This document shows, piece by piece, positions 7,715 to 10,022 of a DNA stretch of 10,022 bases; position 1 is the first letter of the stretch, and each line of letters opens with the position of its first letter. Position numbers and translations under genes: made by a program. The DNA comes from Balneolaceae bacterium. GTDB taxonomy: Bacteria > Bacteroidota > Rhodothermia > Balneolales > Balneolaceae. The stretch is from the NCBI GenBank assembly GCA_007117235.1, contig SKGY01000051.1, forward strand, positions 1 to 10,022. The letters run 5' to 3'. The notes under the pieces are model-generated. The model worked only from the letters and a program-made list of their open reading frames with translations, ran no database searches and was not told the DNA's origin.

Positions 7715-8950
7715 ATGAACAAACGATTTTTAGTTTGGGTGCTGCCAATATTGATATGTTTTGCAACCATTCAATGTAATAGTAATGAAGAGTCGCAAAA
7801 TGAAAAACATCCCGTTCTATTGGTGTCAATAGATGGGTTAATGAATGATTATCTGGAAAGAAACGACACACCAAATTTCGATCAGTTTTTATCTGAAGGT
7901 GTAAGTGCAGAATATTTGATACCCATATTTCCAACAAAAACATTTCCGAATCACTGGTCAATTGTAACAGGGCTATACGCTGAAAATCACGGAATAATTG
8001 CGAACAGCTTTTTTGATTATGAGTTGGATGCACGATTCAGCTACGGTCCACCCGATGATTATGAAAAAGGAGAAGACTGGTGGGGTGGTGAACCAATCTG
8101 GGCAACCGCTGAAAAACAGAATAGAACAACCGTAACGTTTTTCTGGCCGGGATCAGAGTCATCAATAAATGGAGTTCGTCCTACAATATGGAAAGACTAT
8201 GACGGCTCTGTGCCGGATAGTGCCAGGATTGATAGTATAGCAGCTTGGTTTGATCCGGCTGGTGATATTAAAGCTGATTTTGGAACCCTTTACTTTAGTT
8301 TTATAGATAGCCGTGGGCATGCATTCGGTCCCAATTCAGCAGAAGTAGATGAGGCCGTTTTAGAGATGGATAATCTGCTTGGTTATTTGATTGATAAACT
8401 TGATGAAATTGGGTTATCAGACTCAATAAGTATCCTGTTGACTTCCGACCATGGTATGGCTGAACTATCACATGATAAAATCATTTTTCTGGATGATATA
8501 ATTAACATAAATCATGTGGATGTTATAGATTGGTCGCCGGTTGCAATGTTAAAGCCAAATTCTGGCAGAGCAGATGATGTATATAATGCACTCAAGCTAA
8601 GTGAGCAAAACTATACAGTTTATTGGAGGGATGAACTACCTGAAAGGTTTAGGTTCAGAAACCATTATAGGATTCCTGAAATCATTATGATTGCAGATGT
8701 CTCTTATACAATAACAAATCGTGCGTTTTATGAGCAGAGGGGAATTGTAGCCGGTGCTCACGGTTTCGATAATTATGCGCCCGAAATGAGAACTTTCTTT
8801 GCGGCTAAAGGGCCAGAATTCAAGCAGGGTGAGATTGCACCACCATTTGAGTCTGTTCATATTTATGAACTACTTAATTATTTGATAGGAACAGAGCCTG
8901 CACAAAACGATGGTGACCCGGAACTTTTAAAAAATATACTGCTGCGATAA
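7715..8950 (+). CDS. Secreted nucleotide pyrophosphatase/phosphodiesterase (NPP, alkaline phosphatase superfamily)
   Basis: A 411-residue enzyme of the type I phosphodiesterase/nucleotide pyrophosphatase family (PF01663 type). All two-metal-site residues are visible: D40 in LVSIDG, the nucleophile T76 in PTKTFPNH, D198 and H202 in FIDSRGHAFGP, D245-H246 in TSDHGMAE, and H349 in AGAHGF. It should therefore be catalytically competent, cleaving phosphodiester or pyrophosphate bonds of nucleotides or related substrates outside the cytoplasm. The N-terminus (Lys3, Arg4, hydrophobic 5-18) is an export signal. C21 followed by NSNEESQNE looks like a lipoprotein site, but Gln at -1 is not canonical for a lipobox, so lipidation is uncertain. 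ATG 7715 is the natural start and lacks an obvious ribosome binding site. A terminator upstream and the fdxA promoter downstream suggest a monocistronic gene. The exact substrate (nucleotide, phospholipid head group or phosphonate) cannot be read from the sequence. Confidence 0.92.
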   Translation: MNKRFLVWVLPILICFATIQCNSNEESQNEKHPVLLVSIDGLMNDYLERNDTPNFDQFLSEGVSAEYLIPIFPTKTFPNHWSIVTGLYAENHGIIANSFFDYELDARFSYGPPDDYEKGEDWWGGEPIWATAEKQNRTTVTFFWPGSESSINGVRPTIWKDYDGSVPDSARIDSIAAWFDPAGDIKADFGTLYFSFIDSRGHAFGPNSAEVDEAVLEMDNLLGYLIDKLDEIGLSDSISILLTSDHGMAELSHDKIIFLDDIININHVDVIDWSPVAMLKPNSGRADDVYNALKLSEQNYTVYWRDELPERFRFRNHYRIPEIIMIADVSYTITNRAFYEQRGIVAGAHGFDNYAPEMRTFFAAKGPEFKQGEIAPPFESVHIYELLNYLIGTEPAQNDGDPELLKNILLR

Positions 8951-8993
8951 CTGCTTTTAATTGGGTGGGAACATTATGAAAGTTATTTAGATT

Positions 8994-9046
8994 CTAATTT
9001 CAATTGAGCAGTAAACTAAATTTCGATTGCATCTTAATCTAATTTC
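8994..9046 (+). repeat. Three CTAA(A)TTTC direct repeats upstream of fdxA
   Basis: CTAATTTC occurs at 8994-9001 and 9039-9046 and CTAAATTTC at 9016-9024, each followed by AAT, GAT or GGAT. Start-to-start spacing is 22 and 23 bases, close to two helical turns, and the third copy sits in the spacer of the fdxA promoter candidate. This could be a regulator-binding array; AT-rich chance similarity is the alternative. Confidence 0.35.
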
Positions 9047-9055
9047 GGATACAAT
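9027..9055 (+). promoter_or_regulatory. Candidate fdxA promoter
   Basis: TTGCAT (9027-9032) and TACAAT (9050-9055) are separated by exactly 17 bases, a good sigma70-like arrangement, leaving a leader of about 30 bases before ATG 9092. Bacteroidota housekeeping promoters often differ (TTTG / TAnnTTTG), so the match to the general consensus is suggestive only. Confidence 0.4.
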
Positions 9056-9091
9056 CACATTGAAAATTAAAACTTAGAAAATTCTTTTTAG

Positions 9092-9430
9092 ATGGCATAT
9101 GTAGTAACTGAACCCTGTGTGAATTGCAAATACACAAACTGTGCGGCTGTTTGTCCGGTTGATGCATTCCGTGAAGGGCCAAATTTTTTGACAATCGACC
9201 CATTAGAGTGCATTGACTGTGATGCATGTGTATCCGAATGTCCCGTCGAAGCGATTTTTCCCGACGATGAGGTTCCGGAAGAGTGGGAGCACTATATTGA
9301 ACTAAACGAACGTCTTGCAGAAAAATGGGATGATCGTGTAATCAACGAAACACAAGATGCTCTGCCAGATGCAGATGACTGGGCAGAGAAAAAGAATAAA
9401 CTCGATCTTCTTCAGGAAGATTGGGACTGA
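9092..9430 (+). CDS. fdxA: 7Fe ferredoxin (one 3Fe-4S and one 4Fe-4S cluster)
   Basis: A 112-residue small acidic electron carrier closely resembling Azotobacter ferredoxin I along its whole length. By analogy C9, C17 and C50 bind a 3Fe-4S cluster and C21, C40, C43 and C46 a 4Fe-4S cluster; C12 corresponds to the extra cysteine of the family, and the free cysteine after CPVD in the Azotobacter protein is Ala25 here. The conserved segments CPVDAF, EGPNFLTIDP, CIDCDACVSECP and the C-terminal tail with DALPDADDW are all present, so the gene is complete. It acts in the cytoplasm as a low-potential electron donor; the partner is not identifiable from context. It appears monocistronic, with its own promoter candidate and a strong terminator directly after the TGA. 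ATG 9092 matches the family N-terminus (AYVVTEPC); no ribosome binding site is evident. Confidence 0.96.
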   Translation: MAYVVTEPCVNCKYTNCAAVCPVDAFREGPNFLTIDPLECIDCDACVSECPVEAIFPDDEVPEEWEHYIELNERLAEKWDDRVINETQDALPDADDWAEKKNKLDLLQEDWD

Positions 9431-9437
9431 ATGAACT

Positions 9438-9463
9438 AAAGCGGGCATCGTCCCGCTTTTTTT
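9438..9463 (+). terminator. Intrinsic terminator after fdxA
   Basis: Perfect 8-base-pair stem AAAGCGGG (9438-9445) / CCCGCTTT (9452-9459), 6-base loop, and a run of seven T (9457-9463), starting 7 bases after the fdxA stop codon. It separates fdxA from folP. Confidence 0.92.
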
Positions 9464-9520
9464 ATATCAGTTGACAAAACTTGTTAACCTGAAAGCTCAT
9501 TCAGTAAATCATGACAACAC

Positions 9521-10022
9521 GTGAAAAATCAATCTCCATTTAAATTTGGTGCTCAGGTGCTACATTTCGGTACTCCCAAAATAATGGGAATACTGAATGT
9601 GACTCCGGATTCATTTTCTGATGGTGGAGAATTTAATAGTACAGATCTTGCTCTTCAGCGAATTGAAGAGATGATTGATCAGGGAGCTCATATCATTGAT
9701 GTTGGAGGAGAATCAACACGTCCCGGCTCAGAACCAGTCTCAGAAAAAGATGAAATCGACAGAGTAATACCGGTTTTAACGAAGGCAATTTCTTCGTTCC
9801 CAGATATAATATTCTCTATAGATACCACCAAGCTTGAAGTGGCGAAACAAGCCCTTGAAAATGGCGCTCATATTGTAAACGACGTTAGTGGTTTAAGGAA
9901 AGAACCGGGCTTTGCAGAGCTTTGTTCTAAGTATAAAGCGGGATATGTTTTGATGCACTCCCAGGGAGATCCTAAAACAATGCAGGATAGTCCCTCATAC
10001 ATAAATGTGATTGACGAGATAA
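9521..10022 (+). CDS. folP: Dihydropteroate synthase, 5' part (runs off window)
   Basis: The frame is open from GTG 9521 to the window edge, giving 167 complete codons of a TIM-barrel dihydropteroate synthase, the enzyme that condenses 6-hydroxymethyl-dihydropterin pyrophosphate with p-aminobenzoate in folate synthesis (the sulfonamide target). Diagnostic motifs are MGILNVTPDSFSDGG (22-36), the pyrophosphate-binding loop, then IIDVGGESTRPGS (59-71), FSIDTTK near 104-110, NDVSG (about 125-129) and MHSQGDP (about 147-153; many homologues have MHMQGxP). All substrate-binding signatures of the N-terminal half are intact. Start: a TGA in frame at 9512-9514 rules out an earlier start, and GTG 9521 gives the usual short lead-in; GTG 9556 is a weaker alternative. 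The ATG at 9511 is in another frame and stops after ten codons. The gene is preceded by the fdxA terminator, so it needs its own promoter. Confidence 0.95.
   Translation, partial: MKNQSPFKFGAQVLHFGTPKIMGILNVTPDSFSDGGEFNSTDLALQRIEEMIDQGAHIIDVGGESTRPGSEPVSEKDEIDRVIPVLTKAISSFPDIIFSIDTTKLEVAKQALENGAHIVNDVSGLRKEPGFAELCSKYKAGYVLMHSQGDPKTMQDSPSYINVIDEI

Noticed and set aside
7686..8033. Minus-strand open frame opposite the phosphodiesterase
   Set aside because: It lies antisense to a gene with complete catalytic motifs and has no family-like sequence; the other minus-strand frames in genes are shadows for the same reason.
9511..9543. Ten-codon ORF starting at ATG 9511 overlapping the folP start, as a leader peptide
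   Set aside because: No ribosome binding site or regulatory residue pattern; it is most likely chance overlap with the folP GTG start.

Overview
The window looks like ordinary chromosome of a Bacteroidota-type bacterium (FCB group; Balneolota/Rhodothermota-like lineages are possible, but I cannot fix the taxon from sequence alone). The evidence is an AT-rich composition, gene starts preceded by A/T-rich leaders without a convincing Shine-Dalgarno sequence (fdxA, the phosphodiesterase, the TonB receptor), a large TonB-dependent receptor with an N-terminal carboxypeptidase-regulatory-like domain, and a two-repeat DUF349 protein.

Layout. Positions 1-759 hold the 3' part of a DUF349 coiled-coil protein, followed after 24 bases by a degenerate receiver / metallo-beta-lactamase-fold fusion (784-2055). 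A small outer-membrane beta-barrel gene on the minus strand (2097-2561) converges on it, and the terminator for that gene sits in the tail of the MBL gene. Diverging from the barrel gene, 2717-4025 is a tightly overlapping pair of sugar-transferase genes (TIGR04282 and TIGR04283, the 'arsenosugar biosynthesis' or 'rSAM/selenodomain-associated' transferases). After a 243-base regulatory gap comes the receptor gene 4269-7589, which is intact in sequence except for one in-frame TGA at 6252-6254. A strong intrinsic terminator (7625-7656) separates it from a secreted nucleotide pyrophosphatase/phosphodiesterase (7715-8950). Next are a 7Fe ferredoxin, fdxA (9092-9430), with its own promoter candidate and terminator, and the 5' half of folP (9521 to the window edge).

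How the genes relate. Most units are separate: three good intrinsic terminators (2046-2080 minus, 7625-7656 plus, 9438-9463 plus) cut the window into short transcription units. The only clear translational coupling is the 8-base overlap of the two transferases. DUF349 and MBL are probably co-transcribed. Receptor, phosphodiesterase and small barrel are all envelope proteins, but nothing in the sequence proves a shared pathway.

The most notable observation is the single nonsense codon in an otherwise perfectly open 1106-codon TonB receptor. I see no mobile elements, tRNA/rRNA genes, CRISPR arrays or clear evidence of a novel multi-gene system.
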